From: Cordylochernes scorpioides
Lineage: Eukaryota > Arthropoda > Arachnida > Pseudoscorpiones > Chernetidae
Direction: 5' to 3'
DNA length: 64,000 bases
NCBI GenBank assembly: GCA_030710605.1
Contig: CP092880.1
Coordinates: 22,231,007 to 22,295,006 of the forward strand
Of this stretch, positions 1-8,489 are shown one piece after another (position 1 is the first letter of the stretch; each line of letters opens with the position of its first letter). The notes beneath the pieces were generated by a model. The model was not told the origin of the DNA and ran no database searches. It worked only from the letters and a program-made list of their open reading frames with translations. The position numbers and the translations under genes were made by a program.

Positions 1-115
1 TCTACTCATGGACAAAACTTAAAGAATTTGAACCTTCAGACAAGAAAAGATATTTGATAAACGGTGACCTTCAATGAAGACACACGAGATAGCTAATTTG
101 AACAAAATGATAAGA
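1..115 (-). repeat. Unclassified repeat, family U1 fragment
   Basis: Related on the opposite strand to 7290-7445 and 36470-36625. Shared marks are the start ggacaaaactt and the string gaagacacacgaga. On one strand a short peptide containing EDTRDN can be read in the relatives, which hints at a decayed coding element. I cannot name the family. Confidence 0.5.
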
Positions 116-454
116 CATAAAGAGAAAGAGGCTCTCGTGAATGACATAATTCTTATTTTAGATAACCCTTACTGTAACAGTAAAATTTACTGTTAAACTG
201 TAAAAATTTGTTCATTTTTTTTTTCAATTTTTAGTAATTTGGCTTAGGTAATAGTCTGTATATTTTCTTTTGGGAGAAACGCTTTCTATTTACACTACAC
301 TGTATAAAATTTTCATAAAAATAGTAACGAATGTACCCGTTTCTTCCGGATTCTGTCCGAGTGAAAGTTTACAAACTAGTATTTTTATAACAATGGTATC
401 TTATTAGTAGAGTAGTAAAAATTGAAAGTGGGGTCTTTTGAAAAGCTTCATTTT

Positions 455-1640
455 CTCTCTCTTTCTCTCAGCATAGGTGTCGGCCCTGCTTCACTCGCTT
501 ATGCTGATGACATCGTTCTCTTGATCATGGACGACGCTCAGTATGGGCTTGAAACCCTGGTCTTCGAAGAGTTCCACATGGCCTCGGGAGTGGCTGTCAA
601 CTTCAGCAAGAGCTGCGGGCTCTGGTTGTTGTTTCGGGAAGCACCGGACGGATTCTCCTCTGGGAATCTCCTGGACGTACGAGTCGCCTAACTGCCCTGG
701 GCTGCACCATCACTGCTGAAAACGCCGTCGCCTCCCAGGCCTCCCACCTGATGGGGCTGCTGGAGCGAGCCATCGCGAGGTGGTCTCCATTCACCCGAGG
801 CCTGTCGCTGGTGGGTCGTGCTCTCACGGCCAAGAGCCTGAGTTCCATTCTGCACCACCTTCACGACTACGATCCACCAGAAACTACCATCAAGCCGGCT
901 GCAGGCGTGTTTGGCGCGCTTCGTGTGGGGAACGAACCGTGTCTAGTTGCTCTTCGGAGACATCCTGGCGCGTCCTGTCTCCGAGGGTGGCGTCGACCTG
1001 CATGCCAGCTTCGGCTCACCTGCCTGAAGAGGGTCCAGGATTCACTAGGCAGCGCCTCCAAAGGGTTACTTTTTGCTGGTCCACAGCCGGACATGGCTGA
1101 CCCCACCAGCTTCTGACATCTGACTCTCATCGAAGAGAAGGAGCCTGCTGAGCATCTGGAGGCTGGACCACTGGATTCTACCCGCAGCCTGAGGTCCTTG
1201 CGTCTTCAAGGCGAAAGCATGTTCCTGTGGTTACAAGACCATACTGACTCCATAACGCTGTGAAAAGGCGACTGTCGAAACTTCTCCGATGGTACCCCTG
1301 TTCTAGCGCGCTAAAATTGTGCTTCGATCTTGTGTGAGCGACAACTGGAGCATTCTCCCAGTGTCTGCTACAGGAAAACGCCCAATTCCAGCTATTATGC
1401 GGAGTGCGATGCGAAGAACATCTTCCTGTTGGGCTTAACAATGCCCATTACCCGCTTTAGCAGCCAGAGCGCGCTAGGCACCCGTGCAATTGGCACGGCT
1501 ACAGGTGCATCTAAACGCTGTTGGCGAGTTCTGTACGTGGCTGCAGAGTCCGGGTTACACATAGTAGTAATGTATGATGGTCGAGACTCGGTCAGGAAAC
1601 GTAAACAACATGGAAGACAAGGTTGCATCTTGATGCAATA
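455..1640 (+). pseudogene. Non-LTR retrotransposon ORF2 fragment (RT 3' part and C-terminus), Tx1/L1-like, copy A
   Basis: Translation in shifting frames gives the reverse transcriptase catalytic motif SLAYADDIVLLI near base 490. It is followed by SGVAVNFSKSCGLW and then LSLVGRALTAKSLSS, an arrangement typical of the RT thumb and C-terminal region of L1/Tx1-like LINEs. The clade call is inferred from this pattern. The 5' part (endonuclease, early RT) is missing, so this is a 5'-truncated copy, and frameshifts near 680 and 890 break the frame. Base composition here is clearly more GC-rich than the flanks. A related, longer copy lies at 30.7-35.0 kb and a short piece at 38967-39130. Confidence 0.75.
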
Positions 1641-1737
1641 ATGCTAAACATTGGATGTATACTAACTAGAACATAGACTAGTTTACAAAATCAGCGCTCT
1701 TATATTATATTTAGAATGAAGCGACAAATTTAACGCT

Positions 1738-1890
1738 ATTTATTTTAATAATGAGAAGCTTTCTAAATATATCCCTTCATCTGCTCAAAGGTACAATGCT
1801 ATAGATCATGCTAATGATCAATAGCATTGTACTTTTGAGCGCAAATGAAGGAAAATATTCCGAAAGTTCCTCATTATATAAATAAAAATA
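1738..1890. repeat. Hairpin repeat (MITE-like) with about 60-bp imperfect inverted arms, copy A
   Basis: The left arm starts at aataatgagaag and the right arm ends with its complement ttcctcattat. At the tip, tacaatgctat pairs with atagcattgta. The tip sequence differs from copy B (42080-42222) but both versions still pair. No transposase is visible, so it is probably a non-autonomous foldback. Confidence 0.65.
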
Positions 1891-1982
1891 AATAACGTAA
1901 AATATTCCTTAAATATTACTAAAACTCAAACACTCGTTGCTATAAACCAACTGGAACTATTGGGTAAGAACTGAATTCTACA

Positions 1983-2440
1983 ATGGATTCCTGCCCATGT
2001 TGGGTTCGAGGGTAATGAGATGGCGGATGAATTAGCAATGGAAGCTTGGAAGATGAGCCAAAGGAAAGAACATATGTCAGTGTTTGATACTGATGCTTTG
2101 CAAAAATCTAAGATAATCCAACAAAAGACAAGGAAATGTCAAATATTCGACATAAACGCTGAGAGAAGAATAACAAAAACAATCACAAAACTCAGAACAA
2201 AACACTACAAAGGAATGACAATACATCCAGATGGCACAAAAATTTACAGGACATGCAACAATTGTCCTGGTTTGGAACTAACACCTACCCAGATATTTTT
2301 ATGTCCAACAATGGCCGCAGCCTTGCAGAAAATTGACATAGACCCGGAACAGCAGCTTACACACCCAAGATAGTGGACATTGCAACTGCTGTGGTAGAAA
2401 TGCACGCGCGGATATATTGAGGGCTCTTAATTTGACACGA
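1983..2440 (+). pseudogene. LINE 3' tail: end of RNase H domain plus C-terminal Cys motif, copy A
   Basis: The frame reads WIPAHVGFEGNEMADELA from about 1983, the conserved C-terminal end of the RNase HI domain found in Jockey/I-type LINEs. About 60 residues later comes CNNCPG followed by ELTPTQIFLCP, a Cys-rich tail usual at the end of such ORF2 proteins. Everything upstream (endonuclease, RT) is absent, so this is a 5'-truncated remnant. The stretch from about 2218 to 2450 differs from copy B by many substitutions, unlike its surroundings. Confidence 0.75.
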
Positions 2441-2479
2441 AAACAACAACAGCAAATTGACATGGACCTAGAGCAGCCG

Positions 2480-2760
2480 CTTTACACACCCAAGATATAA
2501 AACCACCCTTCAGTGTTGCGTATAAAAGCAGAATCGTCCCACAGTATTAGAGCTCTGAGAAGCGGTCTTGTGGATTAAATTGGCGAAACCGCTGGGTGGG
2601 TTCACCACTGATGAGCCAATCCCTCCCAATATATTTTTTATCGCAGTAAGGGCAGTAGAAGTTTGTATTATGTTTAAAAGAAAAATTCGTGCTTTTAAAA
2701 CCTTTCATTTTATATGTACAGATGGCGCGTTATTGCTTTGTGTTAATTTATACCCAAGAT
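2480..2760 (+). repeat. Repeat R1 of a dispersed TATA-bearing structured-RNA family (hammerhead-like core)
   Basis: Structured part 2561-2627. Hairpin A pairs AGCGGT (2561-2566) with ACCGCT (2588-2593). Hairpin B pairs GGGTGGG (2594-2600) with CCCTCCC (2621-2627). The two loops can also pair: TTGTGGA (2568-2574) with TTCACCA (2601-2607), and ATTGGC (2579-2584) with GCCAAT (2615-2620). What stays unpaired is C2567, a short linker, GAA, and CTGATGA (2608-2614), the elements of a hammerhead ribozyme core. A TATAAAAG box lies at 2521-2528. The 3' part carries cgcagtaagg and ends near agatggcgcg. Four other loci are related: 4080-4345, 13600-13880, 20270-20470 and 28690-28920. Neither transcription nor catalysis is shown by sequence alone. 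Confidence 0.6.
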
Positions 2761-3039
2761 AGGACAATGCGACTGCTGTGATAGAGATGCACGGAGACAT
2801 CTGAGGCTCTTCATTGATCATAACAAAAACATATGTAGTACAGCCGAGGTCAGTATGGAAAATCCCACAGAACGATGCGACGAAAGTCAAGGTTGTCTTG
2901 GATTGTGCTATCGGGAGCAGTGAAGTGAAGCCATGCGATGAGCAGAGGTCAGGTCCTGGCTGGTGATCACTCGGGATAGTTCAGAGAAAGGTTCAACAGC
3001 ATTCCTACATCAGCTAGATCTTCCCTTATTATGTTGCTA

Positions 3040-3345
3040 TAAACCAACTGGAACTATTGGGTAAGAACTACATTCTACAATAGATTCCTGCCCATGTTGG
3101 GTTCGAGGGTAATGAGATGGCGGATGAATTAGAAAAGGAACCCAGGAAGATGAGCCAAAGGAAAGAACAAATGTCAGTGTTTTATTGTGATTCTTTGCAA
3201 AAATCTAAGATAATCCAACAAAAGACAAGGAAATGTCAAATATTCGACATAAACACTGAGAGAAGAATAAAAAATCAATTAAAAGACTCAGAACGAAACA
3301 TAACGTCATCTTACCAGAATCAAAATTTCGGGTGGATGAGATAGA
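3040..3345 (+). pseudogene. Second LINE RNase H tail fragment, copy A
   Basis: This is a shorter, diverged copy of the tail at 1983-2440, with MADELEKEPRKMSQRKEQ and a similar downstream peptide. It stops at 3344 before the Cys motif. An in-frame tag replaces the tryptophan of the WIPAHV motif, so it is dead. The two tails lie about 1.1 kb apart and bracket element R1. Confidence 0.7.
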
Positions 3346-3429
3346 TCGTCGAAATCTCAAAAAAGTAACTTTTAACACATAATAACGAGCATTTTAAAAT
3401 ACTAAAATAATTTTAAATATCAATAAAAA

Positions 3430-3720
3430 TACATCTCCTGATCGTACAACTAAAATTTGCTGATGGCTTGCACCATCTGTCGGAATGAATATTAACTAAT
3501 CGGGGACTTTCATTTCATAGGTTAGTTAATCACCTGGAGTACAAATAATAAAAAGCACAAAATCGTGAAACGCAAGTTTCTTTTAATCGTTGATTTTTAA
3601 TTATTACAGAATTGGTTAAATACCCATTCTTTATTAATAAAAAAAAGCTAACCACATACGCATTTTGGGATGTTGGCCCTTATCAGTGTGGTGCAATAAA
3701 GTCTTAATAAAGCTCTTTGT
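3430..3720. repeat. Repeat of the GATGGC...GCCATC palindrome family, fragment
   Basis: It contains gatggcttgcaccatctgtcgg and, further on, a block shared with 35441-35640 (ggctaa, agaaacgctaacca, gttggccct, tcagtgtggtgca). The better-preserved foldback relative is at 35085-35266. Non-autonomous and unclassified. Confidence 0.5.
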
Positions 3721-3901
3721 CGTTGTTGTATAATTCATTAACTATGCACCTTTAAATTTCCGTATCCAATACAAAACATGCGCTGTATATGACAGTAGAA
3801 GCGTACAGATCTACTTATATAATTGCCTTATTCTGTCTGTGTGAAGTTCACTGTGTGAAGTTCACGGATAGATTTTTGTCAGAATGGATAAAATAAAAAA
3901 A

Positions 3902-3978
3902 GTGTCAAGGGATGGGAATCGAACCCACGACCTTCCGCTAACCGGGCAGATGCCATGACCACTAGGCCACATGACCAC
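3902..3978 (-). repeat. tRNA-derived SINE head (tRNA-like unit), copy A
   Basis: On the minus strand there is a box A (TGGCCTAGTGG) and a box B (GGTTCGATTCC), the internal RNA polymerase III promoter, followed by a T-rich stretch. A D-arm and an anticodon-like arm can be drawn, but the acceptor ends do not pair properly. I therefore read it as a tRNA-derived SINE or tRNA pseudogene and not a working tRNA. Confidence 0.6.
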
Positions 3979-4079
3979 AATTTATAATTGTAACAAATAG
4001 TATTTGAATCAAAACATTCAATCGGGTAAAACACGGGCGTTGCCGGGTCATTCGGCTAGTATTTAATAATAGCTATTGA

Positions 4080-4345
4080 TGGCTATGTCAAAGTTAACAT
4101 TTCTGTATTTTAATGACAAATCTGCACATTTTTCATTATAAAATATGAAATGATTTAAGCATTTACTGTCTTTACTGCGATGAAAAAATATATTGGGAGG
4201 GCTTGACTCATCAGTGGTGAACCCTCCCAGCCCTTTCACCAATTTAATCTACCAGACCGCTTCTTAGAGCTCTAATGCTGTATTGGATCATTCTGCTTAT
4301 ACATGCAGCACTGAAGGGTAGAATCTCAGAAATGTTATTTTAGCA
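4080..4345 (-). repeat. Repeat R2 of the structured-RNA family, copy A
   Basis: Minus-strand member. CTGATGA is complementary to 4209-4215, the hairpin B arms are 4195-4201 and 4223-4229, and the 5' AGCGGT arm is complementary to 4256-4261. The AGCGGT partner is decayed (AGGGCT), so hairpin A is weak. The loop-loop helix GUC/GGU survives as wobble pairs. Confidence 0.55.
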
Positions 4346-4640
4346 AACTATGGATATAGGGAGCAGTAACAAGCTCACTAAAAAACCTGGGTTCGGCTGG
4401 CCCGGCTGATAGTACCCTGTAAGGGCTCCTAATCCAGGGATAGGAGCAGCTGCACATGGCGTCTGTTCCTCATGTCAGAGGCAGCCATTTCTTTTGGAGC
4501 TAAGTCGGCCTGCCTAAGTAGTTCTCCCAGTCTTAATTACAAAGGCAGACGCATTCCACTTCACCCAGTTATGGTGGTTGTCAAACAGACACCATCAAAG
4601 GGCACAACTTGATATCCTAATATGTTTGAGTTGAGATAAG
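4345..4640 (-). repeat. Unclassified interspersed repeat, family U2, copy A
   Basis: About 300 bp shared with 12405-12775 (opposite strand) and 20655-20975. Landmarks are ggagcagtaacaagct, acctgggttc, tgatagtaccctgtaaggg and cacatggcgtctgttcctca. Short ORFs exist in single copies but are not shared intact. The copy at 20470-20985 is flanked by an approximately 11-bp near-repeat, which suggests retroposition. Confidence 0.6.
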
Positions 4641-5162
4641 AAAGAAGATGGATATAGGCTTATAGGATAGTAGATTATTCATTAATAAGTTCTCTTCTGC
4701 ACATACGCACGCCAGGAATTCTCTCACAGAATTTACAGGAGGTGGTTTTCAAGGGACAGCGGTTGTACAATGCAAGGTTAAAAGTCCCATTTAACGTAGC
4801 CTTGACATTGTTATGTCACACACCCCAGCCATTGTTGAGCATGTGTGTGTCCAGCCTGCCTTGGTCACGGTGCCACACAAGTTCACTTGACGCCTTTTTG
4901 TTCCTTCTTTTTGCTGACATTTGGCAACAGGCAGCTGTAACGTAATCCTCGGTGGGAATTATCCTTTAGTGAGGTTCGCATGCCATCTGTTTTTCCTTCT
5001 TCGTGCGCAGGAACTAAGCAGATTTAGTCTCTCCTTTTTTTTTGCAGCCAATATGTATTTTTCCAATTCCACTTTACCATCTCAACTCCTATCACATTCA
5101 GGTCTCATGATGAGATAACGCTTGAAAACTTGCCGTTTTAACTTAATAAAGAAATATTTCTT
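4641..5162. other. No recognised gene
   Basis: Mixed-composition sequence with two short ORFs on the plus strand that have no recognisable domain. It is also present in copy B. Nothing else is supported. Confidence 0.4.
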
Positions 5163-5313
5163 GAAAATAAAGATACTTCGGCTAGTAAACCTTTTTATTA
5201 CCTCGACGTTTTGACAAAAATCTTTTGTCCTCATCACTTGACGAGAACAAAAGCTTTTTGTCGAAACGTCGAGACAATAAAAAAGATTTACAGGCTGAAG
5301 TATCTTTATTTTC
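5163..5313. repeat. Penelope-like foldback with degenerate hammerhead-like motifs, copy A
   Basis: Inverted repeat whose outer arms are gaaaataaagatacttcggc (5163-5182) and its near complement (5294-5313). Each arm carries a hammerhead-like string. The plus-strand one reads TTGACGAG, an A/T-rich stem, then TCGAAACGTCGAG. The minus-strand one reads TGATGAG, a GACAAA/TTTGTC stem, then AAACGTC. The element is followed by ggccaggtagcctctatc, a tail shared with 28013-28125 and 39230-39358. Hammerhead-like motifs and inverted repeats are known features of Penelope-like elements; the assignment is an inference. Confidence 0.55.
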
Positions 5314-5749
5314 AATAAATATGAATGCCGGCCAGGTAGCCTCTATCTATACGATTAATAAAGAAACGTATTGCTATTAATCCTGATTGATATACATATT
5401 GTGATTAAACTTTTGCGATTATTTTAAGAATCTGTATACTCATCTTGATACACAAAAACACAAAATACTTATAATTCTTGCTTGTATTGAATCATTCTTT
5501 CAATCTTACTTAAACAGACTCTGCGAGAGAATCATTTGTATGCATACAATGTCTGTTTTAATGCGTTATGTAGGATTTCAACTCGAATTTGTTGGGATTT
5601 AATACTTGAAGTTGTTAGGTGATTGTGCAAGACCTCAAATAAGAAAATAATCCAAATATTCAAGTTCTTATTTCAAACTTACTTGGATTTACAAAATAAA
5701 ACAATTGATGCTACTAGGAGCGACACAATCTCTCTAGGTAGCTTCGAGC
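5314..5749. other. No recognised gene
   Basis: AT-rich sequence with no supported feature apart from the short shared PLE tail at its left edge. Confidence 0.4.
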
Positions 5750-6300
5750 TCATCAACAACAGCACGCAGGTGCGATTTGGTATGCCTCAAGGGCACAAAG
5801 GGCCAGCTGCGTGATACCGGTCTAATCGCAGGGTTCAGACTGACGTTGACTCTTTGATTCTGTTCCAGGCTTCCCATGGGACTGCTCAAGATCTGGGAGG
5901 TACTTTCCTGATAACCTGACCATCACGTAACTGCCATCGCATAAGCTCTTCGGCCTTCCCATAATCGGTGGCAGCTGTCCTCTCTGGCCATATAATCTCC
6001 CGACTCCTTCACAATGTTTCGTTACATGTGTTGGAGACTTCAATAACCTCACGCTTCCCTTCACTCACCCAAAAACGCTACGAATTCTTAGGCCACAGCT
6101 CAGACATCTCTATCCACCTGGCTCAGCACCTTTGCCCATTCAGCTCATCTTGCCTCATCACAACAGTCCTAAATAGCCTGCAAGTACTGTACACTGTCGC
6201 TGAACCACAGGTACTGGTCCTGACGCTAACTCAGTTCTCTCAATCCGTAGACCCTCAACTTCATTCACGATCCCCTGAACCATAGGACTGCTGGGTCTTT
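5750..6300 (-). pseudogene. GC-rich coding-like block, function unknown, copy A (frames broken)
   Basis: A locally GC-rich stretch of about 550 bp inside AT-rich DNA. On the minus strand copy B (46070-46640) keeps a longer continuous peptide, while copy A is interrupted by several 1-base indels. No motif that I recognise is visible. It could be an exon or pseudogene of a host gene or part of an unknown element. Confidence 0.35.
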
Positions 6301-6404
6301 GAGTAAATCTGGTGATAACGCGACGGCTCTATCAGGCAAACATCTGTATAACCACATGTGTTAATTTCCGATCCAACATTGTTTTTTATTGCTTTTTGTT
6401 ATTA

Positions 6405-6495
6405 TTCCTATCACACGTGGCCATGATAATCACGGTGGACTAGTAGTTGGCGACTAATTTTACTGTAGGTGTACCACATATCTGTATATATAGAA
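6405..6495. repeat. Fragment related to the SINE body at 11736-11935
   Basis: Shares cacgtgg, ccatgataatca, ggtgg and ttactgtaggtgtaccacat with the sequence beside the second tRNA-like unit. The tRNA-like head is missing here. Confidence 0.4.
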
Positions 6496-6589
6496 ATCAG
6501 TTATTATTGTAATAACTACTTACGTTCAAAAGAGAATTCCACCATTTTTAAAATTAGTAAAAACTTTCGCCACACACACAAGGAGTCAA

Positions 6590-6900
6590 TAGCACCAACA
6601 AAGAATGTCTCAGAAGACGTAAGGTAAGGTCGGAAAGTCATTTTGTGTTAGGAATATTTGTCAGAAAAGTAGAGAATCCTCTACAATACATATAAAGGAA
6701 TACACAAAACGTCTTCTGATGATCAGTTTCAGGCTTTATTCTATATTTTTATCAAGCTATCGGGTATTTCACAAACCATTCTACAGACGTATAAGGCCCA
6801 CCACTCATTCCCATATACTTCTGTGGAAGGGTTTGCGATACCCGAAAACTTGAGAAGCATGTACAATAAAGCAAGAAACTCACCCTCGGAAGCCGGTTTG
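6590..6900. repeat. Penelope-like terminal repeat remnants in inverted arrangement, copy A
   Basis: The plus strand at 6821 reads CTGTGGAAGGG, a short loop, then ACCCGAAAAC. This has hammerhead-like spacing, but U stands where the core needs A6. A diverged copy lies in the opposite orientation at about 6755-6790. Similar motifs recur at 11191, 29335, 29925 and 37975, which marks a family. Confidence 0.45.
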
Positions 6901-7289
6901 ATCATTATTTCATATATAAAGGAATATTTTAAATAATTAACGCTTATTTTGGATCAAAAATGTTTAATAAAACTTCCAATATTTCGATAAAGCAGTTTCG
7001 TCTATCTTCTTCGGGGATTCAAGCCTTGTAACATCCACGTGATGTATCACCCTATGGCACATCCTATGTAATTAGATCGACCAAGAATGTGGCATATAGA
7101 GGATTTCCTTCGCTTGTTCCAAACTGGAGAAATACACAGAGGAGACTGGTGTAAAATATCGTTAAGAAGGAATACAAATCAAATGTTTGATATTTGGATT
7201 CTTAGAACAAATATCTCTGCAAGATACATTATTATATTTCAAGTTCATTATATATTTTAGATTTGACTTTTATGGTAATTGTAAAATGA
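6901..7289 (+). other. Short coding-like stretch of unknown origin
   Basis: In copy B a 64-aa frame (47289-47483) is open; in copy A it is broken by 1-base indels. No domain is recognisable, and it may be part of a decayed element. Confidence 0.25.
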
Positions 7290-7445
7290 TTTTTTAAGGA
7301 GACAGAGATAATTTTGTTAACTCTTGGTTATCCCGTGTGTCTTCAATAAAGGTCACTGTAATATCTTTCAGATTTATTGTTTGAATCTCGATATACATGA
7401 TAAATATCATATTCATCATAAAAAAAATCTTCCTTAAGTTTTGTC
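7290..7445 (-). repeat. Unclassified repeat, family U1
   Basis: Contains gaggacagaga-like and gtgtgtcttcaataaaggtc strings shared with 36470-36625 and, in reverse, with 1-115. It ends in ttaagttttgtcca. Confidence 0.5.
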
Positions 7446-8489
7446 CACGTGTGCGTGTGGAATCGAAGAATGCTTATTTTAATCAACAACTAAATGTGCA
7501 AAATTTCTAGAATGATTAATTATGAACAAATATGTATTTTTATTCTGAAATCACGTTTTAACCATAAAATTCAGAAACCCTTTAGTTATTTATTCAAGTA
7601 TTTCACAAAATATCTATAGTTTTATATTTCTAAAAATACCTTCAACTGAAAGATGCCATATCTTCCAACCGTGATTAAACTGCTGGAAACCCAGTGAAGT
7701 ATCGTCCTTGGAGTCAAGGGACTTATCCCTCCCGCTATCAACCCCCATCAGACATTTATAACCTCGTCTATTGACAATAAGTAGCTTATTAGCTCTGGAA
7801 TCCTTTTGGAATCTCTTTGGAAATCTCATTTGTCGGGTAAATACGTCAAATTTGGTTGGGAAAATTCTTCTGAATGGAACAAGGAGAACATACTGGGTAA
7901 TATGTAAAGGTACGAAGCTACCTGAAAAGGAGAATCTATTTGTATAGAAAATTGTAAAAACGCAGGGCTCATGGAATACTCTGATTTAACATTATAGTGA
8001 ATAATTTATTTCTACAAATTCAGAGTACGATGAGGACAACAGAAATGCAAATTGTACTAGTGTAACTAGTTTTCTTTTTTCATTTTTGGGTACATGTCTA
8101 TACTGACATTGTATTAGTACTTGATTTATGTTCAATTAAAACCATTGCCTATACTGAGGAGAATCTGTATGGGGCTTGATCTTAATAAAAGTTTTTTTCT
8201 GTGTGTGTCAGGTAACGACGTCAAAGCAAGAGTCATGTGGAAAATTTCACCGAGACCGACACAGATTTGCTATAAATAGTGGAATTATACATTCTGTGCA
8301 AACATTGTAGCACAATCTCATTTTACGTCTTTCATCACTTATTATTATTCCTGAATGTGTTTGTTGGATACCCCATTCATCTACATATTTACATAGTCAT
8401 TTCCAAATTCTAGGAAACAATGAGGAAAACGATCAAATTTGCCTACAAGAATGTTGTCACGGTGTCCTTACTAAGGTAGCAGGAGGATT
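7446..8489. other. No recognised gene; AT-rich with coding-like remnants
   Basis: Short frames on both strands around 7614-7829 and in the copy B partner at 48099-48314 suggest decayed coding sequence. No domain can be named and the frames differ between the two copies. Confidence 0.3.

Noticed and set aside
440-470. Pyrimidine tract plus CAG before the LINE RT fragment as a 3' splice site
   Set aside because: The downstream frame is a dead LINE and no exon partner is visible; it is more likely the truncation point.
2561-2627. Calling the repeat a standard hammerhead ribozyme
   Set aside because: CGAAAC comes before CTGATGAG, and no circular permutation puts the strands in the standard order, so it is reported as hammerhead-like only.
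3902-3978. Functional tRNA gene on the minus strand
   Set aside because: The acceptor ends do not pair and position 33 is not U.
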